From SVFI01 sp045546735 (lineage in GTDB: Bacteria; Bacillota; Clostridia; Lachnospirales; Lachnospiraceae): a stretch of DNA of 15,841 nt. Below, piece by piece: positions 8,092-15,440 of the stretch. The notes beneath the pieces are model-generated. The model saw only the letters and a list, made by a program, of their open reading frames with translations, did no database searches and was not told the DNA's origin. A program made the position numbers and the translations under genes. The stretch lies in the NCBI GenBank assembly GCA_045546735.1, contig JAZQDJ010000128.1:1-15841 (forward strand). Direction: 5' to 3'. Position 1 is the stretch's first letter, and each line of letters begins with the position of its first letter.

Positions 8092-9018
8092 ATGAACTGG
8101 TTATCAAAAATGGAACGAAAATTCGGAAAGTATGCGATTTCCAATATTACGTTGTATCTGATTATTTGTTATGCGTTTGGCTATGTAGTGCAGCTTGTAA
8201 ATCCGGCATTTTTGGCATATTTAACATTAGATCCTTATCAGATTTGCAGAGGACAGGTTTGGCGTATCGTTACATGGATTGTAATTCCGCCGAGCAGTCT
8301 GGATATCTTTACGCTGATTATGCTTTATTTCTATTATTCTATCGGTTCAAGTGTCGAGCGCGCATGGGGAACATTCCGGTATAATGTTTATCTTATTTCC
8401 GGAATGATTTTTACTGTGGTAGGAGCACTTGCACTTTATTTGATTTGTGTGATGACGGGACTGAATGAAACGATGACAGCGATGGAATTAGGTATAGACC
8501 TTGCGTCTTATTATTCGATGCTTTCGCTTAATTTCAGTACTTATTATGTATGCATGTCTATTATATTAGCTTTTGCGATGACATTCCCTGACGTGCAGGT
8601 TCTTTTAATGTTTATTATTCCGTTAAAGATAAAAGTACTCGGAATTATATATGCCATAATTTTAGGTTTGGATTTCTTTGGCAGTTTTATGGCGGCAACG
8701 CAGGCTTATAAAGCCGGATCGGTTGTGTGGTATTATTCGGCTGCGAATTGTTTTGCGATTTTATTCTCGCTTATGTCGGCAATTATTTTCTTTGTGACGA
8801 CACGACGTTCTTTCCGCACGCCGCGGCAGATAAAGCGTCAGCATGAGTATAAAAAACAGACCGTTCAGATGAGAAAGATATCAAAACATAAATGTGCAAT
8901 TTGCGGACGTAGTGCGGAAGAATTCCCGGAACTTGATTTCCGTTTCTGCTCAAAATGCGACGGAAACTACGAATACTGTAACGACCACCTCTTTACCCAC
9001 ACCCATGTGACACGTTAG
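8092..9018 (+). CDS. Rhomboid-fold membrane protein, apparently non-catalytic, with C-terminal zinc-ribbon-like tail
   Basis: A 308-residue protein with about six hydrophobic segments (roughly 18-36, 58-84, 98-121, 150-166, 168-195, 213-236). Rhomboid/derlin hallmarks are the WR pair (W57, R58) after the first loop and GSSVERAWG (85-93). The protease GxSG motif is not seen: the matching region reads LSLNFSTYY (144-152). The last membrane segment has no histidine where the catalytic one should be. After the membrane domain comes a basic stretch (238-266), then a cysteine/histidine cluster: C268, C271, C286, C289, C296, H299, H303, H305. This looks like a zinc ribbon facing the cytoplasm. Start: ATG at 8092 with GAGGTG 5 nt upstream; the in-frame codon at 8044 overlaps the -10 region. 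It probably binds membrane substrates or partners without cleaving them; function unknown. Confidence 0.75.
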   Translation: MNWLSKMERKFGKYAISNITLYLIICYAFGYVVQLVNPAFLAYLTLDPYQICRGQVWRIVTWIVIPPSSLDIFTLIMLYFYYSIGSSVERAWGTFRYNVYLISGMIFTVVGALALYLICVMTGLNETMTAMELGIDLASYYSMLSLNFSTYYVCMSIILAFAMTFPDVQVLLMFIIPLKIKVLGIIYAIILGLDFFGSFMAATQAYKAGSVVWYYSAANCFAILFSLMSAIIFFVTTRRSFRTPRQIKRQHEYKKQTVQMRKISKHKCAICGRSAEEFPELDFRFCSKCDGNYEYCNDHLFTHTHVTR

Positions 9019-9084
9019 TGAGTAGAGGATATGCAACGGAATTTGCTTATAAAAAAGCATCTGTTATATGTCAAACTCACTTGT

Positions 9085-9093
9085 TGATATACT
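9085..9093 (+). promoter_or_regulatory. Extended -10 promoter candidate for the sigma-like gene cluster
   Basis: TGATATACT contains TGn directly before TATACT (five of six -10 bases). The -35 region is poor, as is usual for extended -10 promoters. The start would be near 9100, and AAGGAG (9109-9114) lies 7 nt before ATG at 9122. A nearby TATAAT (9096-9101) is an alternative, but its transcript would begin right at the ribosome binding site. Confidence 0.45.
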
Positions 9094-9121
9094 AATATAA
9101 TTTTATATAAGGAGTTTATCC

Positions 9122-9892
9122 ATGAACGAACAGCAATTCAGAGAAAATCTCGCAGCGCTCACGGACCTTGCGAAAAAGCAACAGCTTTGTGTCAGCGAGC
9201 AGCAGCTTGCAGAGTATTTTCCGGATACAGTAGAAAATGAAGAACAGAAAAAACTGCTTTTGGATTATTTGACCTCACAGAAAATCTCGGTCGGTGAAAA
9301 GGCAGATTTAGATGAACTTTTGTCGATGGAAGATAAAGATTATCTGGCAGAATATACAGAAAGTATCGAGGCAATTGAGCCGATCGGGAAAGAGGAACTG
9401 ACAGAGATTATGCTTTCCGCGATGGCAGATGATGAACAGGCACAGCAGATTGGGCTGTCGCAGTTCCTTTCACAGGCGGCTACGCTCGCAAAACTTTACG
9501 CGGGACAAGGCGTTATGATGGAAGATTTGGTCGGAGAGGCAAATCTGGCGCTTATGCAGGCGGTACGCAGTCTCGGATGTGTTGAAGCGCAGGAGAATGT
9601 TTTTGACGAAGTGTGCGGATTCCTCGGGAAATGTATGATGGATGCGATGGAACAGCTTATCAATGAAGAGGCAGATGAGAAAAATGCCGATCAGCAGATG
9701 GCAGATAAAGTCAATCGTGTGGCGGACGTTGCTCAGGAACTATATGACGATATGAAACGCAAGGTGACAATCGAAGAGATTTGTGCTAATTCAGAACTGA
9801 TACCGGAGGAAGTGGCAGAAGCCATGCGTCTTTCCGGCAACTTAATCGATACGATCGAAATGGAGAAAACAAATGATGACAATGGGCAATGA
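9122..9892 (+). CDS. Sigma-70-like protein with regions 1-3 but no region 4
   Basis: A 256-residue, acidic protein. Residues about 5-57 resemble sigma-70 region 1.1 (small helical domain ending in TSQKISVG). Residues 70-100 resemble region 1.2 (DYLAEYTESIEAIEPIGKEE). Residues 115-151 are a clear region 2.1/2.2 match (LAKLYAGQGVMMEDLVGEAN, then LALMQAV), the part of sigma that binds the RNA polymerase beta' clamp helices. The aromatic and basic residues of regions 2.3/2.4 that melt and read the -10 element are missing (155-185). Residues about 200-240 look like region 3 (VTIEEICANSELIPEEV). There is no region 4, so no -35 recognition. It may be a sigma-derived polymerase-binding regulator or half of a split sigma. 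Good ribosome binding site (AAGGAG). Overlaps the next gene by 20 nt. Confidence 0.65.
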   Translation: MNEQQFRENLAALTDLAKKQQLCVSEQQLAEYFPDTVENEEQKKLLLDYLTSQKISVGEKADLDELLSMEDKDYLAEYTESIEAIEPIGKEELTEIMLSAMADDEQAQQIGLSQFLSQAATLAKLYAGQGVMMEDLVGEANLALMQAVRSLGCVEAQENVFDEVCGFLGKCMMDAMEQLINEEADEKNADQQMADKVNRVADVAQELYDDMKRKVTIEEICANSELIPEEVAEAMRLSGNLIDTIEMEKTNDDNGQ

Positions 9893-10301
9893 AAATGATT
9901 TTAAGTTTGTGATGCAGAATTTTTCGGACGTGTTTTTGGGACTCCGAATGACGTACAGTGAACTTGCAGATCATGAGGATACACCTCAAAAGTTGAAAAC
10001 CTCGATATATATGTATATTTTACCTGAGGCGGGTGAGGATATAAGAATATGCGACCACGTTCTGACGATGGATGAAAAGAGCAAAGCATACGATGTGTTT
10101 GCCCGTCTGAAGGGCAAATTTAAAGTGATGCTTCCGGTGGAAATCACTGACCGGAAAGGAAAAACGAGAGTGGAATACAGAGAGAAAATTCTTACGGTCA
10201 AAGAACTCGTAAGCGACAGTGAATTAAAAGCGCGGATTAATCCGGATTATATTTTGGAATATAAATTTTCGAAATTGCATCTCGGATCATTGGCGGTATA
10301 A
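9873..10301 (+). CDS. Unrecognised 142-residue protein, coupled to the sigma-like gene
   Basis: I do not recognise this family. It is a soluble alpha/beta-looking protein with no signal peptide, membrane segment or cysteine cluster. It opens with an NDFKFVMQNF segment, carries a charged middle (ITDRKGKTRVEYREK) and ends in ILEYKFSKLHLGSLAV. Start: ATG at 9873, with GGAGA 6 nt upstream inside the preceding gene. ATG codons at 9876 and 9882 are less well spaced. The 20-nt overlap with the sigma-like gene, and a 12-nt gap to the peptidase gene, indicate one transcript and translational coupling. It might bind the sigma-like protein, but nothing in its sequence shows that, and it does not look like a missing sigma region 4. 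Confidence 0.7.
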   Translation: MMTMGNENDFKFVMQNFSDVFLGLRMTYSELADHEDTPQKLKTSIYMYILPEAGEDIRICDHVLTMDEKSKAYDVFARLKGKFKVMLPVEITDRKGKTRVEYREKILTVKELVSDSELKARINPDYILEYKFSKLHLGSLAV

Positions 10302-10313
10302 ACGGAGGGCAAC

Positions 10314-13232
10314 ATGGATTTTACAAAAATAGAAGCATATGAATTAATCGAGGACAGAAACGTTGAAGATTTAAAGTCACAGGGTGTGATTTTAAGACAT
10401 AAAAAAACAGGGGCAAGAATTACACTTCTTGCAAATGATGATAATAACAAGGTGTTTTATATCGGATTTCGGACACCGCCGACAGACAGTACAGGTGTGG
10501 CCCATATTATTGAGCACAGCGTGCTTTGCGGTTCTGACAAATATCCGGTGAAAGACCCGTTTGTGGAACTTGCAAAAGGGTCGCTGAATACCTTTTTAAA
10601 TGCTATCACATATCCGGACAAAACAGTATATCCGGTTGCGAGCTGCAATGACAAAGACTTCGCGAATTTGATGGACGTGTATTTGGATGCGGTATTTTAC
10701 CCGAACATTTATAAAGAGAAAAAAATCTTTATGCAGGAGGGGTGGCACTATGAGTGTGAATCACCGGAAGATGATTTGACATATAACGGTGTCGTGTATA
10801 ACGAAATGAAAGGTGCATATTCTTCGGCAGATGATATGCTTGACCGAGAAGTGTATAACAATCTCTATCCGGATACAGCTTACGGTGTTGATTCCGGAGG
10901 AAAGCCTTCGGATATTCCGGATTTGACATACGAAAATTTCCTTGCTTTCCACAAAAAGTATTATCATCCGTCCAATAGTTTTATTTTCCTTTACGGAAAT
11001 ATGGACATGGAGGAAAAACTACGCTATCTCGATGAGGAATATTTGTCAAAATTTGATTATCTTGAAGTGGATTCCGAGATTAAACTTCAGAAACCATTCG
11101 AGAAGACGGCAGAAGTAAAAAAAGAGTACCCGGTACTTGAGACGGACGATACAACAAATATGACATATTTTTCATATAATGTTTCCATCGGAACATGTCT
11201 TGATAAAGAATTGTATCTTGCACTTCAGGTACTTGATTATGCACTTTGTTCTGCACCGGGAGCACCTGTAAAAGTAGCACTTCTTGATGCGGGAATCGGA
11301 GAAGATGTCTACAGCGTTTGCGAAAACGGAATTTTGCAGCCGTTTTTCTCTTTTGTTGCAAAGAATGCAAAAGAAGAAGACAAAGAGAAATTTATTTGTA
11401 TTTTAGAAGAAACCTTGAAAACATTAGTAAAAGAAGGTGTTTCGAAAAATGCAATCTATGCAGCATTAAATACGTTTGAATTTAAATACAGAGAAGCTGA
11501 TTTCGGTGCATATCCGAAAGGGCTTATGTACGGTCTCCAGGCGCTTGACAGCTGGCTGTATGATGCGGGCAGACCTTTTATGCACATCGAGGCGTTGGAT
11601 ACGTTTGCACTTTTGCGTGAAAAAGCGGAAACGGATTATTTTGAGCGCATGATTCAGGAACAGATTCTGGATAATCCGCACAAATTGATTTTGAGCATGG
11701 TTCCGGTAAAAGGCTTGGAAAAGAAAAATAACCTTGAACTTGCGCAGAAACTGGCGCAGCATAAGGCATCTTTGACGCAGCAAGAGCTTATGCAGATTAT
11801 TGAGGAAACAAAAGCGCTCAAGGAATATCAGGAAAAGGAAAATACACCGGAAGAACTTGCGAAGATTCCGATGCTTTCCCGAGAAGATTTGGGAAAAGAA
11901 GCAATGGATTTCTGTACACAGGAGCGCACATATAACGGTATGAAAGTGCTGTTTCATCCGGTAGAGACAAACGGTGTTGCTTATGCGAGACTTGCGTTTG
12001 ATATGAGGGATTTACCGGCAGAGAAATTACAGTATTTTTCACTACTTAGGAATATTCTCGGTCTTGTAAATACTGAAAATTACAGCTATGGGGAGCTTTT
12101 CAATGAAATTAATTTAAAAACAGGCGGATTATTCTTCCAAATCGGAACATACTCCGATGCCAAAAACCGTGATGAATTCAAAATGTTGTTTGAAATAAAA
12201 GGTAAAGCTTTTGAAAATCAGATCAGTGAGTTTTACCGCCTGGCGGAAGAAATCATGTTTACGTCCGATTTGGCGGATGAAAAACGCCTGAAAGAGATAT
12301 TGGCAGAACTGAAATCCCGTATGCAGGCGCGCATGATAAATGCAGGACACTCGCTTGCAGTGTTGCGTGCAGGTTCCTATATTTCACCGTCTGTATGGGC
12401 AGATGAAGTGATGAGCGGTGTGAGTTTTTACCGGTTTATCAACGGACTTTTGTCAGATTTTGACAACCAAAAAGAGACATGCATTGCGCAGTTAAAAGAA
12501 GTTTTGGAGTTTATTTGCCACGCACCGCGTATGATGTATGATTATACAGGATCTGAGGACGGTCTTGCCATGATGGAGAAAGAATCGGACCGTTTTGTAC
12601 AGAAACTCAGTCCGGAACATAATTCCGGCGAGATATTTGCGGCTCAGCTTTCCAAAAAGCAAGAAGGATTCTGTACTTCAGCCGGAATCCAATATGTCTG
12701 CCGAACAGGAAATTATGCGAAAAAAGGGCTTTCTTATACAGGCGCACTGCGTGTACTCCGCGTGATGATGGGATATGATTATCTTTGGAATCAGGTGAGA
12801 GTAAAAGGCGGCGCTTATGGTTGTATGAGTGCGTTCTCAAAAGAAGGAACTTCGTATTTTGTGTCGTATCGTGACCCTAATTTAAAACAGACAGTAGATG
12901 TTTATGAAAAAGCACCGCAGTATTTAAGAGAATTTGTAGCAGATGAAGAGACGATGACGAAATATATCATCGGTACCATCGCTGAAAAGGACATGCCGCT
13001 GTCGCCGAGCGCTGTCGGAGCACGGAGCTTTGGAGCATATATGTCAGGATTTACGTTGGAAGATGAGCAGAAAGAAAGAGATGAGATTCTTTCCTGCAGC
13101 GTGGAGGATATTCACCGCATGGCGGATTATGTACAGGCGATGCTTGAGGAAGAAGCGTTTTGTGTAGTTGGTAACGAGGATAAAATTAAAGAGTGCGGAG
13201 AAATGTTTGAAGAAATTCTTCCTTTATTTTAG
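10314..13232 (+). CDS. M16C family zinc metallopeptidase (PreP/Cym1-like, insulinase superfamily)
   Basis: A 972-residue protein, typical of the two-halved M16C peptidases. The inverted zinc motif HIIEH (H64, E67, H68) is intact, and the third ligand is probably E164 in YNEMKGAYSS, 97 residues after E67, the spacing seen in presequence peptidases. The region around residues 826-836 (RVKGGAYG) matches the conserved C-terminal arginine/tyrosine motif that completes the active site. The central part has the long helical M16C-associated segment (about 460-720). These enzymes enclose and degrade short unfolded peptides. No signal peptide is present, so a cytoplasmic role in peptide turnover is likely. 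Start: ATG at 10314 with GGAGGG (10304-10309) 4 nt upstream. TAG ends it at 13230-13232; no clear terminator follows. Confidence 0.92.
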   Translation: MDFTKIEAYELIEDRNVEDLKSQGVILRHKKTGARITLLANDDNNKVFYIGFRTPPTDSTGVAHIIEHSVLCGSDKYPVKDPFVELAKGSLNTFLNAITYPDKTVYPVASCNDKDFANLMDVYLDAVFYPNIYKEKKIFMQEGWHYECESPEDDLTYNGVVYNEMKGAYSSADDMLDREVYNNLYPDTAYGVDSGGKPSDIPDLTYENFLAFHKKYYHPSNSFIFLYGNMDMEEKLRYLDEEYLSKFDYLEVDSEIKLQKPFEKTAEVKKEYPVLETDDTTNMTYFSYNVSIGTCLDKELYLALQVLDYALCSAPGAPVKVALLDAGIGEDVYSVCENGILQPFFSFVAKNAKEEDKEKFICILEETLKTLVKEGVSKNAIYAALNTFEFKYREADFGAYPKGLMYGLQALDSWLYDAGRPFMHIEALDTFALLREKAETDYFERMIQEQILDNPHKLILSMVPVKGLEKKNNLELAQKLAQHKASLTQQELMQIIEETKALKEYQEKENTPEELAKIPMLSREDLGKEAMDFCTQERTYNGMKVLFHPVETNGVAYARLAFDMRDLPAEKLQYFSLLRNILGLVNTENYSYGELFNEINLKTGGLFFQIGTYSDAKNRDEFKMLFEIKGKAFENQISEFYRLAEEIMFTSDLADEKRLKEILAELKSRMQARMINAGHSLAVLRAGSYISPSVWADEVMSGVSFYRFINGLLSDFDNQKETCIAQLKEVLEFICHAPRMMYDYTGSEDGLAMMEKESDRFVQKLSPEHNSGEIFAAQLSKKQEGFCTSAGIQYVCRTGNYAKKGLSYTGALRVLRVMMGYDYLWNQVRVKGGAYGCMSAFSKEGTSYFVSYRDPNLKQTVDVYEKAPQYLREFVADEETMTKYIIGTIAEKDMPLSPSAVGARSFGAYMSGFTLEDEQKERDEILSCSVEDIHRMADYVQAMLEEEAFCVVGNEDKIKECGEMFEEILPLF

Positions 13233-13243
13233 GAAAATACCAA

Positions 13244-13269
13244 AATATGTATGTGGGGAATACGTATGT
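13244..13269 (+). repeat. Short near-direct repeat upstream of the DUF4349 gene
   Basis: AATATGTATGT (13244-13254) and AATACGTATGT (13259-13269) differ at one base and start 15 bp apart, in the 69-nt gap before the lipoprotein gene. I find no convincing promoter here. The repeat could be a tandem protein-binding site or chance. Confidence 0.3.
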
Positions 13270-13301
13270 TAGTTATCAAACGTTACTAAGGGGGTAATAT
13301 T

Positions 13302-14390
13302 ATGAAAAAAATGATGAAAAAAGCAATGGTGTGGTTACTTTGTATCGGAATTTGTGCATCGATGCTCGGTTGCGGCGGGTCTGCGGATAAGGCGGCTACT
13401 GAGTCTGTGGTGACGCAGGGTTCGGCGATGGACAGCTTTGATACAAACGGGCTCTACATGGACGGTGCAACGGAAGAGTATTATGAAGAAGAGCCGATGG
13501 AGGAGTCCGTGGCAGAAGAAGAGGCCGCAGCTACGGGCGAGAGCACAAATCTTGAAAATACAGTGGCATCTAACCGTAAACTGATCCGCCGTGTCAACAT
13601 GAATGTGGAGACACAGGAGTTTGAAAAACTGACACAGTATATTGAAAGTAAAGTCAGTGAACTCGGCGGTTACATGGAGCAGAGCAATGTGTACGGCGGA
13701 AGTTATGAGTACAATGAACGCAGAAGTGCGCAGTATACGGTTCGTGTTCCGGTGGACAAACTTGATGTACTTGTCGGTTCGGTAGCTGAGCAGGGAAATG
13801 TTACAAATAAAAACGAGAGTGCGACAGATGTAACGCTTTCTTACGTGGATACCAAGAGCCGCAAAGAAGCAAATGAAGTGGAATACGAGAGATTGATGGA
13901 ACTGCTGAAACAGGCGGAGGACATCGATACAATTGTTGCTCTTGAAAGCCGTCTGACAACCGTCAGATACGAGATTCAGAGTTTGGAGTCACAGCTTCGT
14001 ACATATGACAATTTAGTTGATTTTGCAACCGTGGAAATCAATGTACAGGAAGTTGTCATCTATACACCGGTAGAACCGGAAAAGAAGACAGACCTTCAGA
14101 GAATGACCGAAGGATTTGTTAACAGTATTGAAAATATTTTGTTTGATATCAAAGAATTTGCGATTGATTTTGTAATCGCTTTGCCTTATCTTATTTTATG
14201 GGCAGTGATTATCGGAAGTATTGTTCTGATTGTCCGTAAAATCAGAAAGAATAAAAAAGCAAAAAAGGAAAAAAAGGATGCAGAACGAAAAGAAAACAGG
14301 GTTTGTGACGCTGATCGGAAGACCGAATGTGGGGAAATCAACGCTGATGAATCGTCTGATCGGACAGAAGATAGCAATCACATCGAATAA
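13302..14390 (+). CDS. DUF4349 domain lipoprotein
   Basis: A 362-residue envelope protein. A basic start and hydrophobic stretch lead to SMLGC, a lipobox with C24 as the likely lipidated residue (M at -3 is slightly unusual). Residues 30-90 are a low-complexity acidic linker. The DUF4349 domain spans about 92-255, with RKLIRRVNMNVET at its start, VRVPVDKLDVLV, and a coiled-coil stretch (about 186-236, ending LESQLRTYDNLVDFATVEI). A membrane segment (about 286-311) is followed by a lysine-rich cytoplasmic tail. It is therefore probably anchored at both ends, with DUF4349 outside. The ribosome binding site AAGGGGG lies 7 nt before the ATG. The last 37 codons overlap era in a +1-shifted frame; the unusual tail after KKEKK is probably recently acquired. 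Molecular role unknown. Confidence 0.85.
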   Translation: MKKMMKKAMVWLLCIGICASMLGCGGSADKAATESVVTQGSAMDSFDTNGLYMDGATEEYYEEEPMEESVAEEEAAATGESTNLENTVASNRKLIRRVNMNVETQEFEKLTQYIESKVSELGGYMEQSNVYGGSYEYNERRSAQYTVRVPVDKLDVLVGSVAEQGNVTNKNESATDVTLSYVDTKSRKEANEVEYERLMELLKQAEDIDTIVALESRLTTVRYEIQSLESQLRTYDNLVDFATVEINVQEVVIYTPVEPEKKTDLQRMTEGFVNSIENILFDIKEFAIDFVIALPYLILWAVIIGSIVLIVRKIRKNKKAKKEKKDAERKENRVCDADRKTECGEINADESSDRTEDSNHIE

Positions 14391-15183
14391 GCCGCAGACG
14401 ACGCGTAATAAAATTCAGACCGTATATACTTGTGATGAAGGACAGATTGTCTTTTTAGATACGCCCGGTATTCACAAGTCGAAAAATAAACTCGGAGATT
14501 ATATGGTGAGCGCTGCAATGCATACGCTGAAAGAAGTGGATGTTATTCTCTGGCTTGTGGAACCGTCGAATTTTATCGGTGCAGGCGAGAGACACATTGT
14601 GGAACAGCTGAAAAAAGTGAAAACGCCGGTAATTCTTGTTATCAACAAAATCGATACGGTAAAAAAAGAACAGATATTAGAATTTATCGATACGTACAGA
14701 CAGGTGTTTGATTTTCAGGAAATTGTTCCTGTATCAGCACTTAAAGGCGATAACGAGCAGGATTTGATTGATACGATTTTTAAATATCTTCCGTATGGAC
14801 CGATGTTTTATGATGAAGATACGGTGACAGACCAGCCGCAGCGACAGATTGTGGCAGAGCTGATCCGTGAGCAGGCGCTCCGCTGCCTGGACGAAGAGAT
14901 TCCGCACGGTATTGCTGTTTCGATTGAAAGTATGAAGTACAGGGAACATGTGGTAGATATTGATGCGACGATTGTTTGTGAGAGAGATTCACATAAGGGA
15001 ATTATTATCGGAAAAGGCGGAAGTATGCTTAAGAAAATCGGTTCCCGTGCCCGTCGCGAAATTGAAGACTTGCTGGAATATCATGTGAATTTGAAATTAT
15101 GGATCAAGGTAAAGAAAGACTGGCGTGACAGTGACTTTTTGTTGAAAAATTTCGGATATAACGCAAAAGATATTCATAAGTAG
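14278..15183 (+). CDS. era: GTPase Era
   Basis: A 301-residue protein of normal Era length. G1 is GRPNVGKS (14-21), the switch I threonines are TTRNK (41-45), G3 is DTPG (61-64), G4 is NKID (123-126) and G5 is SAL (153-155). The C-terminal KH domain has the IIGKGG motif (243-248). Era binds 16S rRNA near its 3' end and assists maturation of the small ribosomal subunit. Start: ATG at 14278 with AAGGA 8 nt upstream. An in-frame start at 14230 would add a lysine-rich extension not typical of Era. The first 113 bp, including the P-loop, overlap the end of the DUF4349 gene. The next genes are a YqzL-like gene and recO, the usual Firmicute order. Confidence 0.97.
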   Translation: MQNEKKTGFVTLIGRPNVGKSTLMNRLIGQKIAITSNKPQTTRNKIQTVYTCDEGQIVFLDTPGIHKSKNKLGDYMVSAAMHTLKEVDVILWLVEPSNFIGAGERHIVEQLKKVKTPVILVINKIDTVKKEQILEFIDTYRQVFDFQEIVPVSALKGDNEQDLIDTIFKYLPYGPMFYDEDTVTDQPQRQIVAELIREQALRCLDEEIPHGIAVSIESMKYREHVVDIDATIVCERDSHKGIIIGKGGSMLKKIGSRARREIEDLLEYHVNLKLWIKVKKDWRDSDFLLKNFGYNAKDIHK

Positions 15184-15263
15184 GAATAAACTGGTACACA
15201 TATTTTGGTGTAAAAAGCAGACCATATTTGTGAGATACATGATGTGGAAAGCAGGTGGCCAAA

Positions 15264-15440
15264 ATGCAAAAAGAGGAGTGCTGGAAGAGTTTTTTTACGA
15301 GTGGGAAAGTATCGGATTACCTTGCATATTGCAATGCAGAGAATGAAACGTATTGCGATAAGAAAGATGCGGAAGGTAAATCCATAGCTGCAGGCGATGC
15401 GTCAAATGACAAGAGGAAACATAATGCAGGATTTTATTGA
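15264..15440 (+). CDS. YqzL-like small protein between era and recO
   Basis: A 58-residue protein. Its N-terminal half (CWKSFFTSGKVSDYLAYCNA) resembles the short YqzL family found between era and recO in Bacillus and relatives, with the tryptophan, the aromatic-rich core, SG/TG and YLxY pattern. The C-terminal half is a charged, low-complexity tail, making the protein longer than the roughly 45-50 residues usual for the family. Start: ATG at 15264 with AGGTGG 5 nt upstream; a GTG at 15255 is in frame but lies inside that site. It ends 17 nt inside recO, so recO translation is probably coupled to it. Function unknown; the family assignment rests on position and a short pattern. Confidence 0.6.
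   Translation: MQKEECWKSFFTSGKVSDYLAYCNAENETYCDKKDAEGKSIAAGDASNDKRKHNAGFY

Noticed and set aside
9018..9080. GTGAGT/ACTCAC inverted repeat after the rhomboid-like gene
   Set aside because: The 6-bp arms are about 50 nt apart with no T tract, so it is not a credible terminator. Transcription may continue into the sigma-like gene.
11466..11957. Open frame of 163 codons on the - strand
   Set aside because: It lies inside the M16C peptidase gene. Its product is rich in F, L, H and R with no family features, typical of an antisense shadow.
14230..14277. Longer N-terminus for Era
   Set aside because: It would add a lysine-rich stretch not typical of Era. ATG at 14278 has a good ribosome binding site and gives the usual 301 residues.
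15195..15212. TACAC/GTGTA hairpin downstream of era as a terminator
   Set aside because: Only a 5-bp stem, with an A run rather than a T run following. The following genes are probably read through.
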